The notes: generated from the letters alone by a model not told the origin. Counted from the stretch's first letter, positions 20,961 through 31,873 are shown. The stretch is 64,000 bases of DNA from Bog-756 sp963741055 (GCA_963741055.1 CAVUGU010000005.1:301585-365584), one strand, 5' to 3'. Numbers and translations: made by a program.

Positions 20961-23900
20961 TCACCTCAGGAGAGGACGGGGACCAACCCGGCGTCGGTCG
21001 CGTCGTAACCGGCCGGACCCCTTCGCCGCCAGGTAGACGTCTCGGTGATCGGCGACGACCCGGTCCCAGCGGAGGGACCGGGCACGGCGAGACGCACGGG
21101 CGGCGAGCTTATCCTGCAGCGACCCGTCGAGCAGGACCCGGCGAAGCGCACTTTCGAGGCCGACCGGGTCGGTGCGGTCGACGGTCAGGACCACGTCGCG
21201 CGAGTCGGAGAAGATCGGTTCGTCGGTGACGACGATGGCTCGCTCGAGGGGAAGGATGAATCGAAGCGCTGCGCTGGAGGACTCGCCGGTGTTCTGGTAC
21301 GGCAGGACGATCGCGTCGGCGGCCCGGAGCAGCATTCGTGCGACTTCGTCGGGAAGGTACTCGGTGATGAGCAAGACGTTGTCGTCCATCCCGCGCTCCG
21401 CGATCTCTTTGCGGAGCTCCGCCTCGTACTCCTTGGACTCGATGTTCGGATAGCTCGCACAGGGCGCGAGGCAGCAGGATGTCGGGGAGCTCGGTGCGCA
21501 AAGCGTCCACCGCCCGGACCAGGTCGAGCGTCCCCTTGTGAGGAAGAAGGAATCCGAACGTGGCGACGATCGGACGAGACCCGACTCGGAGATGCTCCCG
21601 AGCTTCCACCGGCAAGAGCACGGGCGGCGGGGCGGTACCGATCGGGATGATCGTCACGTTGTCGACCACACCCATCTCCGCCAGATAGGACGCGTCGACC
21701 TCCTGATGCACGATCAGACCATCGACCTTCGCCAGCGTGTCCCGGATCTGGCGGAGGCTCAGCAACTCACCGCGGTCGTCGTAGTCGAGCGTCCGGTGGA
21801 GCGTGACGACGACGCCTTTGTCGTCGAGGAGTCGCTCGATCAGCTCGGCCATTCTGCCGAATTCGAAGAAGCCGAAGTTGAACTGGATGTGGACGACCTC
21901 CGCGGTCGAGAGCCCGAGTGCATCCTCCAGTGCATCGAGGTCGGGCTCCCAACGGTCCTTCCAGGTTCGGACCACGCCGAGCTCGGCGATCGGGTCGATC
22001 GGCTCGATGCCCACCTCGCCGAAGATCTCGTAGTCGACTCGGTCCCTCGAGTGGCCCACGAGGTAGCGGGAGTTCTCGGCGATGCCGCAACGGTGGTTCC
22101 AGCTCGTCACCATTGCCACCTCGAGAGCACCCGACCCTTCTTCCAGGTCGGAGAGGAAGCGAGCCCAACGACCGACCGCGGCATCCCAGGAGAAGCGGGT
22201 CGTGACCAGCTCCCTGGCTCTGCGCACGCGCTCGGCCACGACGGCCGAACTCGGGTCCGCGACCATCCGCTGCATCTCCTCGGTCAGCTTCACCCGGTCC
22301 GGCTCCGCCCACAGCGAGCCGTCGATGTCGAAGTGGCTCTGCGCCGGTTCGAGGGTGAAGGGGACGGTCGCGGCAGTCTCCTCCGAGACGAAGTCGGCAA
22401 GCCCCGAGTAGGCGAGGCTGATCACGGGTACGCCGCCGGCCATGGCCTCTGCCACCGGCAGTCCGAATCCCTCACCACGGGCGGGATGCACGTAACAGTC
22501 GGCCAGGTGGTAGAGACCCTCGATCTCGCGGTCGTCGAGGTCGCGGTCGATCCATCGGACGTCCGGCGGATTCGGATGGGTCGAACGGAGACGCTCGAGG
22601 ATCGCTCCGACTTCGTTGTGAGGGTTGGGGAACGTCTTCAGGATCAGCGAGACGTCGTCGGTTCCGTCGAACGCCTCGAAGTACGACTCCAGTAGGACGT
22701 CCACGCCCTTCCTGGGAAAGGCCGAGCTCACGTGCAGGAACCGGAAACCTCGAAGACTGTTCACCTCGGGCGCAGAGGTGGTTGCCGAGGGGTCGGGCGC
22801 CTCGACCCCGTTGCCGACCACGCAGATCGGCACGGTGACCCCGGAATCACGAAGGACCTCCCGCACGAACTCGGACATCACGCCGATCCCGTCGAGGTAC
22901 CGGTTGAAGTCGTCCACCATCTCCGGCGGAACGAGGCTCTCCTCCCATCCGAAGTACTCGCAGGTGATCCCTCCCGGGGTGTCGATGACGCGTGGTGGGT
23001 ACATCTGGCGGATCACGACATCAGGAAACGGCACCAGCTCCGCTCGACGGTAGAGGGCTGCAGCCTCTGGCACCTTTGCCAGGTCGGACTCTGCCGGCAC
23101 GTAGTCCCCGGGTCCCTCCGTCGCGTAGACCGAGACCGCCAGCTCGGGTGCTCGATCGAGTCCGAGAGCGAGCTTCCGGTTCATGAGCGCCAGGCTGTAG
23201 CTGGTCTCGAAGGGACCTTGCACCTGGATCTCTAGAGGTGGCTTCGAGCCAGCGGCTCGGTCCACGATCCGCTCGAGGAGATGCCGGATGTCGAACGCAC
23301 CGACTCTTTGGACCCGCGTGAATTGTCGTTCGATCAACCGCTCACGGAGATCCGGGTCCGACTGGACCGCCCGTACCGTGGCCGCGACGAGTGGGGGCTC
23401 CTTGCTGCGCAACAGGACACCCGCCCCACCCATCGTCTCGGGGATCGCGGCGGCGCCGAAGGCGACGACCGGGACCCCGGCCGCCATCGCCTCGAGGATC
23501 GGGACCCCGAAACCTTCGTGCTCACTCATCGAGACGAAGACTCCGGCACCTGCGAAGGCGAGTCGCAGTTGGCGGTCGGACACCTTGCCGAGCAAGGCGA
23601 CCCGATCCTTGACGCCACAACGCGCTGCCTCCGCGCGCACGGTTCCGACGTATTCCTCATCTGACAGATCACCCACCAACACGAGACGCGCATCGCTCCC
23701 GAAGGCGTCGACGTAGAGCGAGAAGGCGGTGACCAACTCGTGCTGGCATTTGTTCCCGACCAGGCGGCCGACGAACAGCCAGTCGTCCGATGCCTGGTGG
23801 CGCTGCGGTTGGACGAACTCGCTGAAGTCCACCCGCACCGGTAGGACTTCGACCCGGCGAAATCCGGCGGCCAGCAACTCGCGGCGGTTGAAGTTGGAGA

Positions 23901-24288
23901 CTGCGACGCCGAAGAGTGCCCTTCGCGCCAGCAGGCGCAGTTGCTCTCTTCCGAGTTGGATGTAGCGGCGGACTCCCTCGTCCACGAAGTACTCCTCCGG
24001 AGTCACGTTGTGGTACACGACGACGATGTCGTTCGGGAGGGCGAGGACGTCGTCGAACGCGTCGTGCCCGATGGAGTGATGAGCCAGAAGAAGTTCGGAC
24101 TCGGATCCGAGATAGTGGTGGATCGAGAGGATCTTGCCGGTCAGAGCCGGGGGGATATGTTCCGCGAAGATCTCCGAGTGGTAACCCATCTCCTGGAGGA
24201 CGACCTGCAACTGCAGCATCTGGTTGGTGATCGCGTCGCCCATCGCCGTCCCGGAATGGAACTGGTGGACGCCCTTGTAGCGCTTCAC
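20961..24288 (-). CDS. Triple-domain GT-B (GT4-like) glycosyltransferase (one frame break)
   Basis: About 1108 residues form three consecutive glycosyltransferase units. The first has SEHEGFGVPILEAMAAGVP near residue 256. The second has ARGEGFGLPVAEAMAGGVP near 603. The third ends with ITEYLPDEVARMLLRAADA and VLPYQNTGESSSAA near 990; there the EX7E motif is less regular. One extra C near 21465 breaks the frame inside domain three; removing it restores the sequence. The start overlaps the methyltransferase stop as ATGA. A protein with several transferase units on one chain usually builds or starts a repeating surface polysaccharide in the cytoplasm. Individual sugar specificities cannot be read. 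Confidence 0.85.
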
Positions 24289-25559
24289 TTCGTCGCGACG
24301 ATCATGTAGTCCTGGTAACCGAAGACGTTGCGCAACAGCTCGTCGACCGCCTCGCCCAGCGCGTCGTCGGGCAGTCGGTCGGCCAGAGCGAGCGTCGGGT
24401 GCGGCGAGCGCTCCTCCAACTGGACCCTGCTGAAGCCGACCTGCTCACAGATGAATCGGAGCGTCTCCGGGTGCACCGGTCGTACATGTGAGGTGTCGGC
24501 GTAGAAGTGGTTGCCGATGGCGAACGAGCTCCTCGGGTTGATCGTCTCGACGACCAGCACGCCACCGGTTCGCAGCGAGCGGAGGGCCAGCCGGACCAGC
24601 TGCTCGAGCTCGGGCGTGATCAGGTGCTCGACGACCTGAGCACAGAAGATCCCCTTCAGCGAAGACTCCTCCGTCTGCGAGAGGAAGTGAATGCCGTCGT
24701 CCACCACGGCCGGCAGCCCCTTTCTCGTGCAGACGTCGACCATCCCGGCGTCGGTGTCCACACCGAGTACCTCGTGGCCTTCGTGACGGAGCAACTCGAG
24801 CATCTCCCCTCTGCCACACCCGATGTCGACGACGAGGCCCGGTTCGGACGGCGGAGGGAAGAGGGTCAGGTACCGCTCCTGAGCTTTTTGGACCTCCCCC
24901 GACTCTCCTCGGAAGACGTCCTCGAAGCCCGCGTAGTCGATGTCCGCGCCGGTGACGCCGATCGCCCCGAGCCGGTCGACGAGTCCCGACAGCTCTCGTG
25001 AGAGCGGAAGCAGGTCGTCCTTCATGGCGAACCCCTCGAAGACCTTCCGCAGCTCGGAGGTCACCCCGCGCATGTCGTCGAGCTCTTGTAGTGCGCGCCG
25101 CACCCGTTCGTTCGCCGTCACCGACAGGAGCCGCAGCCTCGCATTCTCGCGTCGCAAGTCGTCGAGCTCGGCATCCACGCGCCGAAGGGTGGTGACGATC
25201 GAAGAGGCGAGGACGACGGCTTGACCGTCGTAGTCCTTCTGGAGGACCCACCGCGGCTCGACGTACCAGCTGGTCAGTCTCCGGACCACTCGCTTCACCA
25301 GGGAACCGACCCGACCCCTCGGTCCACGGGCCCCGCTCAGGTCCGGAGGGTTGAGCTCGCCGTGGGCCACGCTCATCGCGTGCAGGACCGGACCGGTGTC
25401 AGCGTCGCGGCCGGCGTGGCGGGCTTCGGTCACGGGGAGCCCGGCGGCGTCGATCACTGCGAGAAGGTCGTTGACCCGCTGGACGAGGGTTTCCTGGGAT
25501 ATGACCTGCCCGTCGACGTCCAGCATCAAACTCCTCGGACTCTTCTCGAACTCGCTCAC
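24285..25559 (-). CDS. SAM-dependent methyltransferase with coiled coil, surface-glycan type
   Basis: The 424-residue protein has a predicted coiled coil at about 120-200 (heptad-like Leu/Val spacing in VDAELDDLRRENARLRLL). A class I methyltransferase domain follows, with motif I VVDIGCGRGEMLELL (243-257) and the acidic residue of motif II in LGVDTD. A late block, ETINPRSSFAIGNHFYAD, resembles methyltransferases found in polysaccharide loci. In chain-terminating systems such as WbdD, a methyltransferase with a coiled coil acts as a molecular ruler for glycan length. Co-translation (ATGA overlap) with the triple-domain glycosyltransferase makes that role plausible but unproven. The start is a GTG with a TAAGCT hexamer 11 bases upstream. 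Confidence 0.82.
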   Translation of the reverse strand: MSEFEKSPRSLMLDVDGQVISQETLVQRVNDLLAVIDAAGLPVTEARHAGRDADTGPVLHAMSVAHGELNPPDLSGARGPRGRVGSLVKRVVRRLTSWYVEPRWVLQKDYDGQAVVLASSIVTTLRRVDAELDDLRRENARLRLLSVTANERVRRALQELDDMRGVTSELRKVFEGFAMKDDLLPLSRELSGLVDRLGAIGVTGADIDYAGFEDVFRGESGEVQKAQERYLTLFPPPSEPGLVVDIGCGRGEMLELLRHEGHEVLGVDTDAGMVDVCTRKGLPAVVDDGIHFLSQTEESSLKGIFCAQVVEHLITPELEQLVRLALRSLRTGGVLVVETINPRSSFAIGNHFYADTSHVRPVHPETLRFICEQVGFSRVQLEERSPHPTLALADRLPDDALGEAVDELLRNVFGYQDYMIVATK

Positions 25560-25634
25560 CGGAACGGCGTGAGCTTATCTTCCACCAGGTCGGCCACTCC
25601 TACATCGACCTCGGCAGAAACGAGCTCCGGAGCG

Positions 25635-26568
25635 CTAGCCGGCGGCCAATTGGCTCGCCACGAGTCCGTCGAGGATGTCCGCCTCGGACACCAGGCACTC
25701 ATCGAAATCGAGACGGGTCATGACCGCGGCGAGGATCATCGCACCCGCGACGATCACGTCCTCGCGGCCAGGGACCATCCCCGCGCGGTCGAGCCGTGCC
25801 GAACGGTCCTCCGATGCGAGGGTCCGGTACCAGTCCATCACGTCGGTCACCGTCAGGATCGAATGATGGATCCGGTCGCTCTCGTAGTCGGTCAGTCCCA
25901 GCCGGAGCGCGGCGAGCGTGGTGATGGTTCCGGCGAGGCCGATCAGGCGGCGACGCGCCGAGTAGACGCGGATGCTCGCTCACCGCCTCGTCGAGCTCCT
26001 TCGAGACCGCTGACTCCGCGCTCAACAACTCGCTCGCAGTCGGTGGGTCGGATCCGAGGTAGCGCTCGGTGACCCGGACGCAACCGATCTGCAGCGAGTC
26101 CACTTCGAGTTCGGGGTCCTCCGGCCCGGTGCCGGCGACGAGCTCGGTCGACCCTCCCCCGATGTCGAGCACGAGGAAGGGTCCCTCCGCATTGTCGAGA
26201 TCGGAGAGCGCTCCGGTCAGCGAGAGCCGTCCCTCTTCGACACCGGTGAGGACCTCGACCGGGTAACCGGTCACTTCGGCCGCCGGACCGAGGAAGTCCT
26301 CCCCATTCGACGCATCCCGCGCGGCCGAGGTGGCGACGACCCTGCCTCGCCGGACGTGATAGCGGTCCATCAGTTTGCGGTAGTCCCTGAGCACCGAGAG
26401 ACAGCGATCGATCGCCTCGGGCGAGAGCATCCCGGTCTCGTCGACACCTTCGCCGAGCCGTGTGATCCGCATCTGTCGCTCGAGCGGCGCGCCGTACGGG
26501 TCCGTGACGAACAAGCGGGTGGAGTTCGTCCCGCAATCGATGGCCGCCACCGCGCCGCCCGGACGCAT
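25635..26568 (-). CDS. Ppx/GppA-family exopolyphosphatase (one frame break)
   Basis: About 310 residues. The ASKHA-fold phosphate 1 motif is AAIDCGTNSTRL (8-19), the phosphate 2 motif is FLVLDIGGGSTELV, and the adenosine/end block is RRRLIGLAGTITT. The family hydrolyses polyphosphate or pppGpp. The length matches the short actinobacterial Ppx form that lacks the C-terminal HD domain. One extra base near 25965 separates the N-terminal two thirds from the rest; the joined sequence is continuous with the family. AAGGA lies before the start. It follows DUF501 in the usual actinobacterial order eno, FtsB-like, DUF501, ppx. Confidence 0.88.
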
Positions 26569-26625
26569 GCCATCCTTGTTACCACGGTGGACGGCAGATC
26601 CACCACACCTGGTGCGGCACCACCC

Positions 26626-27126
26626 TCACTCCATGTGCAGGCCGATCTGACCCGCGGTCCACTCCCCTACCGGATCGTCGCCGCCCGCCAACCACCATGC
26701 GAGATGCGCGTGGAGGCACTTCACGCCTTGCTTGGTCCCCCCGACTCCGCCCGACGGGCGCGGGCCGCGATGCTCGGAGGCGATCAGTGCGTCGCGTTCC
26801 GCCTTGTAGCGCAGATGGGCGTCCGCGAGCCGATCGGCGTCGACCGCCTCCTCGGCCGCGCGCACGCCACCTGCGGACTCGAGCCGGCTCACCGCCTCCC
26901 GCAGCGTCGGATCGCTCAGCCAGTAGCGGGTCGGCATCGGCGTGCCGTCGAAGAGGAAGGGCGGATTGGCGATCACCGCCGGCGAACCGTCCTCGGCGCG
27001 CACCACCACCGCGAAGGTGCCCGCCGGTTCGCGACCGAGTTGGGAGGTGACGAGCTCGACATCGCGTTCGCTCGGTGAGTCGGTGTCGGGGTCGGGGTGA
27101 CGGGGGGCCGGGTCAGCGGCGGACAT
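26626..27126 (-). CDS. DUF501 domain protein
   Basis: A 166-residue protein of the DUF501 family, which in actinobacteria lies between the FtsB-like septum gene and ppx, exactly as here. Recognisable blocks are PMPTRYWLSDPTLREAVSRLE and CLHAHLAWWLAGGDDPVGEW, the second rich in His/Trp. No catalytic function is established for the family, to my knowledge. The ATG at 27126 lies in the second unit of a 13-bp tandem duplication; the ATG in the first unit is out of frame and soon meets a stop, so the downstream ATG is the start. Operon position suggests a housekeeping role. Confidence 0.88.
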   Translation of the reverse strand: MSAADPAPRHPDPDTDSPSERDVELVTSQLGREPAGTFAVVVRAEDGSPAVIANPPFLFDGTPMPTRYWLSDPTLREAVSRLESAGGVRAAEEAVDADRLADAHLRYKAERDALIASEHRGPRPSGGVGGTKQGVKCLHAHLAWWLAGGDDPVGEWTAGQIGLHME

Positions 27127-27141
27127 CAGCGGCGGACATCA
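27116..27141 (-). repeat. 13-bp tandem duplication spanning a start codon
   Basis: GCGGCGGACATCA is repeated exactly at 27116-27128 and 27129-27141 (written on the + strand). Both copies contain an ATG on the minus strand, but only the one at 27126 is in the DUF501 frame. Confidence 0.9.
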
Positions 27142-27169
27142 GACGCACAGCAGCGGCGGGCAGCGGAGA

Positions 27170-27874
27170 TCACTTCCAGAATTCGAGCGTGTCGCTCACC
27201 CGTGACCAGAAGCTCGACGGGGTCGCGGAACTGCCCGTCGCCGCGCCCGACGCGCCACCCGAACCTTTTTGGGGTGGCGTCGCCGCGACACCCGACGGCA
27301 GTCCGGGATCGGGCGACATCGAAGGAGCGTCCGACGGAGCGACCAGTGGCTGATCGGCCGGATCGCCCGTCGTGGCCGAGTCGGGCGTCGTGCTCCGGGT
27401 GCCTGCCGGCGGCAGGATGTCGAAGAGGGTCTGGCCCTTTGGGATCAGTTGGTAGTCCTGGCGCGCCAAACGGGCGATCTCGGCGTTCGAGCTCAACTGA
27501 TGCTCTTGTTCGGTGAGCATGCGGTTCTGGTGCTGGAGCCCGGCCAGCTGAGCCGACGCTGCGGCCAGTTGCCCGTGTTGTGCCCAGAGGGTCGAGGCCG
27601 GAAAGCCGACGACGAGGATGACCACTGCCACCAGTGCGGCGAGGACGACGGGCACCCGGTTCCGGCGGTCGGCACGAGCCGAGCCGGACTTCGGCCGCCG
27701 AGCGCGACGCGGAAGTCCGAGCCTCCTCTTCGCAGCGGGCTTCCGCGCAGAAGCGGCGCTCTGCTTCTTCGTCTTCCCGGTCGCCGCCGACCGAGCACTC
27801 GGCCGTCGAGAGCGAGACCGGCGGACCGCGCGTTGGCGGTTCTCGCGCGTCCGTGCGTGGGCTCCCCTGCTCAT
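27170..27874 (-). CDS. FtsB/DivIC-like septum formation initiator
   Basis: The ATG at 27874 overlaps the enolase stop as ATGA, which selects it over a longer in-frame start. The 234-residue protein has a basic, Arg/Lys-rich cytoplasmic N-terminus (1-75), one membrane helix (VVLAALVAVVILVVGFP, about 77-93), then a coiled coil (LAAASAQLAGLQHQNRML) and the conserved IARLARQDYQLIPKGQ. FtsB/DivIC joins FtsL and FtsQ in the divisome. The C-terminal 80 residues are a Pro/Ser/Thr/Gly-rich tail that is not conserved. Gene order after eno is typical for actinobacteria. Confidence 0.88.
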   Translation of the reverse strand: MSRGAHARTRENRQRAVRRSRSRRPSARSAATGKTKKQSAASARKPAAKRRLGLPRRARRPKSGSARADRRNRVPVVLAALVAVVILVVGFPASTLWAQHGQLAAASAQLAGLQHQNRMLTEQEHQLSSNAEIARLARQDYQLIPKGQTLFDILPPAGTRSTTPDSATTGDPADQPLVAPSDAPSMSPDPGLPSGVAATPPQKGSGGASGAATGSSATPSSFWSRVSDTLEFWK

Positions 27875-29160
27875 CGTGCGCTGCTTCGTGTCGCGAGCGC
27901 GGCCGCTCCCGGGTACGCGGCTGACTCTCCGAGCCATTCCTCGATGCGCAGAAGCTGGTTGTACTTCGCGACCCGGTCCGACCGGGCAGGAGCGCCGGTC
28001 TTGATCAGGCCGCAGTTGGTCGCCACGGCGAGGTCGGCGATCGTGGTGTCCTCGGTCTCACCCGAGCGGTGCGACATCACACATGCGTACGAGGAGCGGG
28101 TCGCGAGTGCCATGGTGTCGAGCGTCTCGGTGAGGGTCCCGATCTGGTTGACCTTGATGAGGATCGCGTTGGCCGTGTGCGATTCGATGCCTCGCCGGAG
28201 CCGCTCCTCGTCGGTGACGAAGATGTCGTCACCGACCAGCTGGACGGTGTCGCCGAGCCGCTCGGTCAGGATCGCCCACCCGTCCCAGTCGTCCTCTGCC
28301 ATCCCGTCTTCGATGGACACGATCGGATAGCGGCCGGCTAGTTCGGCCCAGTAGTCGACCATCTCGGCGGGACCGAGCGAACGGCCCTCGCCGCTCAGCA
28401 CGTAGTGGCCGTCCTTGTACAGCTCGCTCGCCGCGGGATCGAGCGCGATGGCCACTTCTTCCCCGGGGACTCTCCCCGCGGCTTCGATGGCCTCGACCAG
28501 GATGCGGACGGCTTCCTCGTTCGACTCGAGGTTCGGTGCGAATCCACCCTCGTCCCCGACGGTGGTGGAGAGGCCGCGCACCTTCAAAACTCCGGCCAGC
28601 GAGTGGTAGGTCTCCACACCCCAACGGAGTCCCTCGGAGAAGGAGGCGGCCCCGATCGGCATGATCATGAACTCTTGGAAGTCCACCGAGTTGTCCGCGT
28701 GCAGGCCTCCGTTGAGCACGTTCATCATCGGGACCGGCAGCACGTGCGCTCCGGCCCCACCGACCGAGCGGAAAAGCGGAACACCGAGCTCGTCGGCGAC
28801 CGCCTTGGCGGTCGCGAGGGAGATCCCGAGGATGGCGTTCGCGCCGAGCCGTGCCTTGTTGGGCGTCCCGTCCGCATCGTCCATTGCCAGATCGACCGCG
28901 CGTTGGTCGAGCGCGTCCATTCCCTCGAGCACCGCGGCCAGCTCACCGTTGACGTGGGCGACGGCCTCACGCACGCCTTTGCCGCGGTAGCGCTCCTCTC
29001 CGTCGCGGAGCTCGACGGCCTCGTGGGATCCGGTCGACGCGCCCGATGGCACGATCGCCCTCCCCACCGATCCCGAGTCGAGCACGACCTCGACCTCGAC
29101 GGTCGGGTTGCCGCGCGAGTCGAGAACCTCGCGGCCGATGATCTGTTCGATGGAACTCAC
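27871..29160 (-). CDS. eno: Enolase
   Basis: The 429-residue protein matches enolase over its whole usual length. It has IIGREVLDSRGNPTVEVEV at the N-terminus, the loop SGASTGSHEAVELRDGE, the mid-block MNVLNGGLHADNSVDFQEFM and the signature MSHRSGETEDTTIADLAVA near the C-terminus. Enolase interconverts 2-phosphoglycerate and phosphoenolpyruvate in the cytoplasm with Mg2+. All expected catalytic blocks are present and the frame is intact. The start is a GTG. The stop overlaps the start of the septum gene. Confidence 0.98.
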   Translation of the reverse strand: MSSIEQIIGREVLDSRGNPTVEVEVVLDSGSVGRAIVPSGASTGSHEAVELRDGEERYRGKGVREAVAHVNGELAAVLEGMDALDQRAVDLAMDDADGTPNKARLGANAILGISLATAKAVADELGVPLFRSVGGAGAHVLPVPMMNVLNGGLHADNSVDFQEFMIMPIGAASFSEGLRWGVETYHSLAGVLKVRGLSTTVGDEGGFAPNLESNEEAVRILVEAIEAAGRVPGEEVAIALDPAASELYKDGHYVLSGEGRSLGPAEMVDYWAELAGRYPIVSIEDGMAEDDWDGWAILTERLGDTVQLVGDDIFVTDEERLRRGIESHTANAILIKVNQIGTLTETLDTMALATRSSYACVMSHRSGETEDTTIADLAVATNCGLIKTGAPARSDRVAKYNQLLRIEEWLGESAAYPGAAALATRSSAR

Positions 29161-29253
29161 GGTGCCGACACTCCCGTTTCCGGTGTGGAGAAGCTACCAC
29201 CGACTCCTTCCCGACCTGGGCATTCTCCCGCCAGGACGCCGGTGGACGGAGGT

Positions 29254-30729
29254 TCAACCGTAGCGCTCGACCTCGGTGCGGAAGCGTCGTACCCGCGACG
29301 CGAGCGCACTTTCGGGATCCACTCCGAGAACCCGGGCGAGGTTCACCAGCGAGAAGAGGAGCTCGCCGATCTGCGACACGTCGGTCGGGCTCGGGGTCTC
29401 GGTCGGTGATCCGTGGGCGGCACCTTCCGAGGTCCGCGCGTCCGACTCGAGTCCGGCGACACCGTTTGCGATCCGGAGCGCGTCGTCGGCGACCGATGGC
29501 AGGACCATGCCGACCGCGAGCGCTTTTCTCTGGAGCTTGGCGGCGACCGCGAGAGCGGGCAGGGTGGTCGGGATTCCCTCGGTCACGCTCGCCCGGCTCT
29601 TCTCCTGCTTCTTGATCGCCTCCCAATCGGACGCGAGTTGCTCGTTCGTACGGTCGCCTGCCGAAGCGAAGACGTGAGGGTGACGCGCAACCAATTTGTC
29701 GTGGACCGAGCGCGCGACGTCAGCGAGGGTGAACCTCCCCTCCTCCGCCGCCAGGTTGGAATGGAAGTAGACCTGGAAGAGCAGATCGCCGAGCTCCTCT
29801 TCGAGGTGCCCCACCGCGGCAGCCGAGGTGGCCGGATCTGCCGAGGTCGCCGCGTCAACGGCTGAGAACTCGGACTCGACCGCGTCGAGGGCCGCGACCG
29901 CGTCGATCGCGTCGAGCACCTCGTGGGTCTCTTCGAGCAGGTGTCGGGCGAGCGAGGCGTGGGTCTGGGCGCGGTCCCAGGGACAACGCTGGCGCAAGGT
30001 CCGCACCAGCTCGTCGAGCGCGATCAACTCGCGCGCAACCGGAGCAGCCAGCTCCGGGATCCACAGAGCAGTGAGGTGGTCCGGTTGGACACTCCGGTCG
30101 AGCTCTTCCCAGGGGACGTCCCAGATGCGCTCGTCGGCCAGTCCCAAGTGGTGGAGCACCGTGACCGGCAGATCGGGACGGGATTCGACCGCGAGTTTGA
30201 TCTCCGAGAGGATCGCCAGCGACCAGCATTGCGCGACCAGCAACGGTCCGCGCTCGCCTGCCGCGTCCACCGCGAACGTCTCTCCGTCGACCAAGCGGAC
30301 ACCGGATCTCACCGGATCGACACCGAGGCCCGCCGCCGCCAGGTCGACGAAGGACACGGCCGGGTGGACCACCAGATCGACCTCGCCTGATCGCACCGCG
30401 TCGTGATCGGAGAGCAGGACGACGCTCCGCTCTGCCACCGACGGCGAACCGGGAACCGCATAGACCACACGGCCCTCGGCGATCGCCGCGGCAACCAGGT
30501 CGTCGACGATCGAGAGGTACACCTCTTCGACCGTCCCCGCCTGTTCGTAGTGGTGGTCGAAGGAGGCAGTCCCGCTGATGCCGGCCGCGGACGGATGCCG
30601 ACTCGTTCGGAGGAAGGTCGGGCCGCCCTGGTCGAGGAGCGCTCGCGTTTCGGTCGTGATCAGCTCGGGACCGGCCGGCCCGAGCCCGACGACGTCGATC
30701 CGCGGCTTGTCATGTGCTCGCACTGCCAC
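29254..30729 (-). CDS. mazG: MazG nucleotide pyrophosphohydrolase fused to a tetrapyrrole-methylase-like domain
   Basis: The 491-residue protein has an N-terminal SAM-dependent tetrapyrrole-methylase-like domain (IDVVGLGPAGPELIT, AVPGSPSVAERSV) of about 225 residues. A MazG domain follows, with QRCPWDRAQTHASLARHLLE, the metal-binding ExxE (EETHE) and the second acidic motif LEEELGDLLFQV. This resembles the YabN/MazG fusions of Gram-positive bacteria. MazG hydrolyses abnormal or excess nucleoside triphosphates; the methylase-like domain has no settled role. The frame is intact, although the C-terminal MazG repeat carries an Asp/Ser/Thr-rich insertion. It lies 27 bases after the SurA-like gene. 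Confidence 0.93.
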   Translation of the reverse strand: MAVRAHDKPRIDVVGLGPAGPELITTETRALLDQGGPTFLRTSRHPSAAGISGTASFDHHYEQAGTVEEVYLSIVDDLVAAAIAEGRVVYAVPGSPSVAERSVVLLSDHDAVRSGEVDLVVHPAVSFVDLAAAGLGVDPVRSGVRLVDGETFAVDAAGERGPLLVAQCWSLAILSEIKLAVESRPDLPVTVLHHLGLADERIWDVPWEELDRSVQPDHLTALWIPELAAPVARELIALDELVRTLRQRCPWDRAQTHASLARHLLEETHEVLDAIDAVAALDAVESEFSAVDAATSADPATSAAAVGHLEEELGDLLFQVYFHSNLAAEEGRFTLADVARSVHDKLVARHPHVFASAGDRTNEQLASDWEAIKKQEKSRASVTEGIPTTLPALAVAAKLQRKALAVGMVLPSVADDALRIANGVAGLESDARTSEGAAHGSPTETPSPTDVSQIGELLFSLVNLARVLGVDPESALASRVRRFRTEVERYG

Positions 30730-30756
30730 CTGCTTACGCCGCCGAGCGGCGGCTCA

Positions 30757-31873
30757 TCAGCCGTCTCCGGCTGGCGTCCCTCCGGACGCGGACAGAAGCG
30801 AATGAGGTGGAGGCGACATCGGTGCCACCACTGTCAAGGTCTTCCACGATCCGTACTGCGGATTCACCGCGACGTCGGAGCGCCGGGCGAAGGCGAGGAC
30901 CTCCGCGTTGACCCGGTCGACGTTGGAACTGGCCTGCAACAGCTCGCGACGAGCGAGGCTCCGAGCCGACGACAGAGGCTCGACCGACTGACTGGTGACC
31001 TCGTAGACCACCCAGTCCCCGGTGTTCGGGTCCTGCACCGGCGCGATCGGCGATCCAGCGGTCACGCTCTGCAGCGAGAGCGCCTGCTCGACCTGGGCCT
31101 GAGTGACGTCGCATCCGACCTGACCGCCGTTCGCCGCGGTCGTCTGGTCGATCGAGCTCGTGCGGGCCAGGTCGGCAAAGTTCGCACCGCCCTCGAGCTT
31201 GGTCACGATTTGCTGCGCCTCCGCCTGGGTGCTCGTGGCGATGAGGCTCACGCAATCGAGGGTGAACAGCGATTGGTTGGCCAGGTAGTAGGCGGCGATG
31301 GCCTGGTCGGTGATGCGAGCGCCGTTCGACAGGAGTCGCTCGTCGACCGCCTGATTGCGGATCTGGTCACTCGCCACATCGGAGGGCAGGCCTGCCAACA
31401 CCTGGGCGCCGGTCATCGCCGCGCCAGCTGCCCAACTGACAACTCGAAGAGGTCCCGGAGGTACCCGCCTGCTGGACTTCGGTCGAGATCGCGCCGTCGA
31501 GCGTCGACTCGAGGTCGGTCTTCGCGGTCGCCAGGTCGGACGAGGAGAGGGTGATCCCTTTGGAGGACGCGTACTGGCTGGCCAGAAGGCCCGCGAGCTG
31601 ATTGTCGAGTACCCCGTCGGCGTAGGCCATGGAGTAGGTGCCCGGTCCCCCTGCTCCTTCGCCGGGTGGCGTCGCGGTCGGGCTCTGGACTTCTTCGAGA
31701 CAGGCTCCTGCCGCGGTCGACTGCAGCGTGTGGAGCTCGCCGTTCAAATCGTTCACCGAAATCGTCGTACCGTTGGCGGAAGCTGCGTAAGGGACGACGT
31801 TGCAGGCGGACACGGCCAACCCGGCCGCGAGGACGACGAGCACCGTCGCGGTGCCGGGGACCAGGCGCTTCAC
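30757..31873 (-). CDS. SurA/PrsA-like peptidyl-prolyl isomerase lipoprotein (one frame break)
   Basis: A GTG at 31873 starts a lipoprotein signal peptide ending in LAVSAC, with Cys24 as the lipidated residue. About 371 residues include a SurA-N-like chaperone region with a Cys pair, and a parvulin-like (PPIC) domain (SLFTLDCVSLIATS, GGANFADLARTSS, NGGQVGC). It probably helps exported proteins fold at the outer face of the membrane. One extra G near 31430 breaks the frame between the two parts; removing it gives CQLAAGAAMTGAQVL. It lies 65 bases downstream of mfd, on the same strand. Confidence 0.85.
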
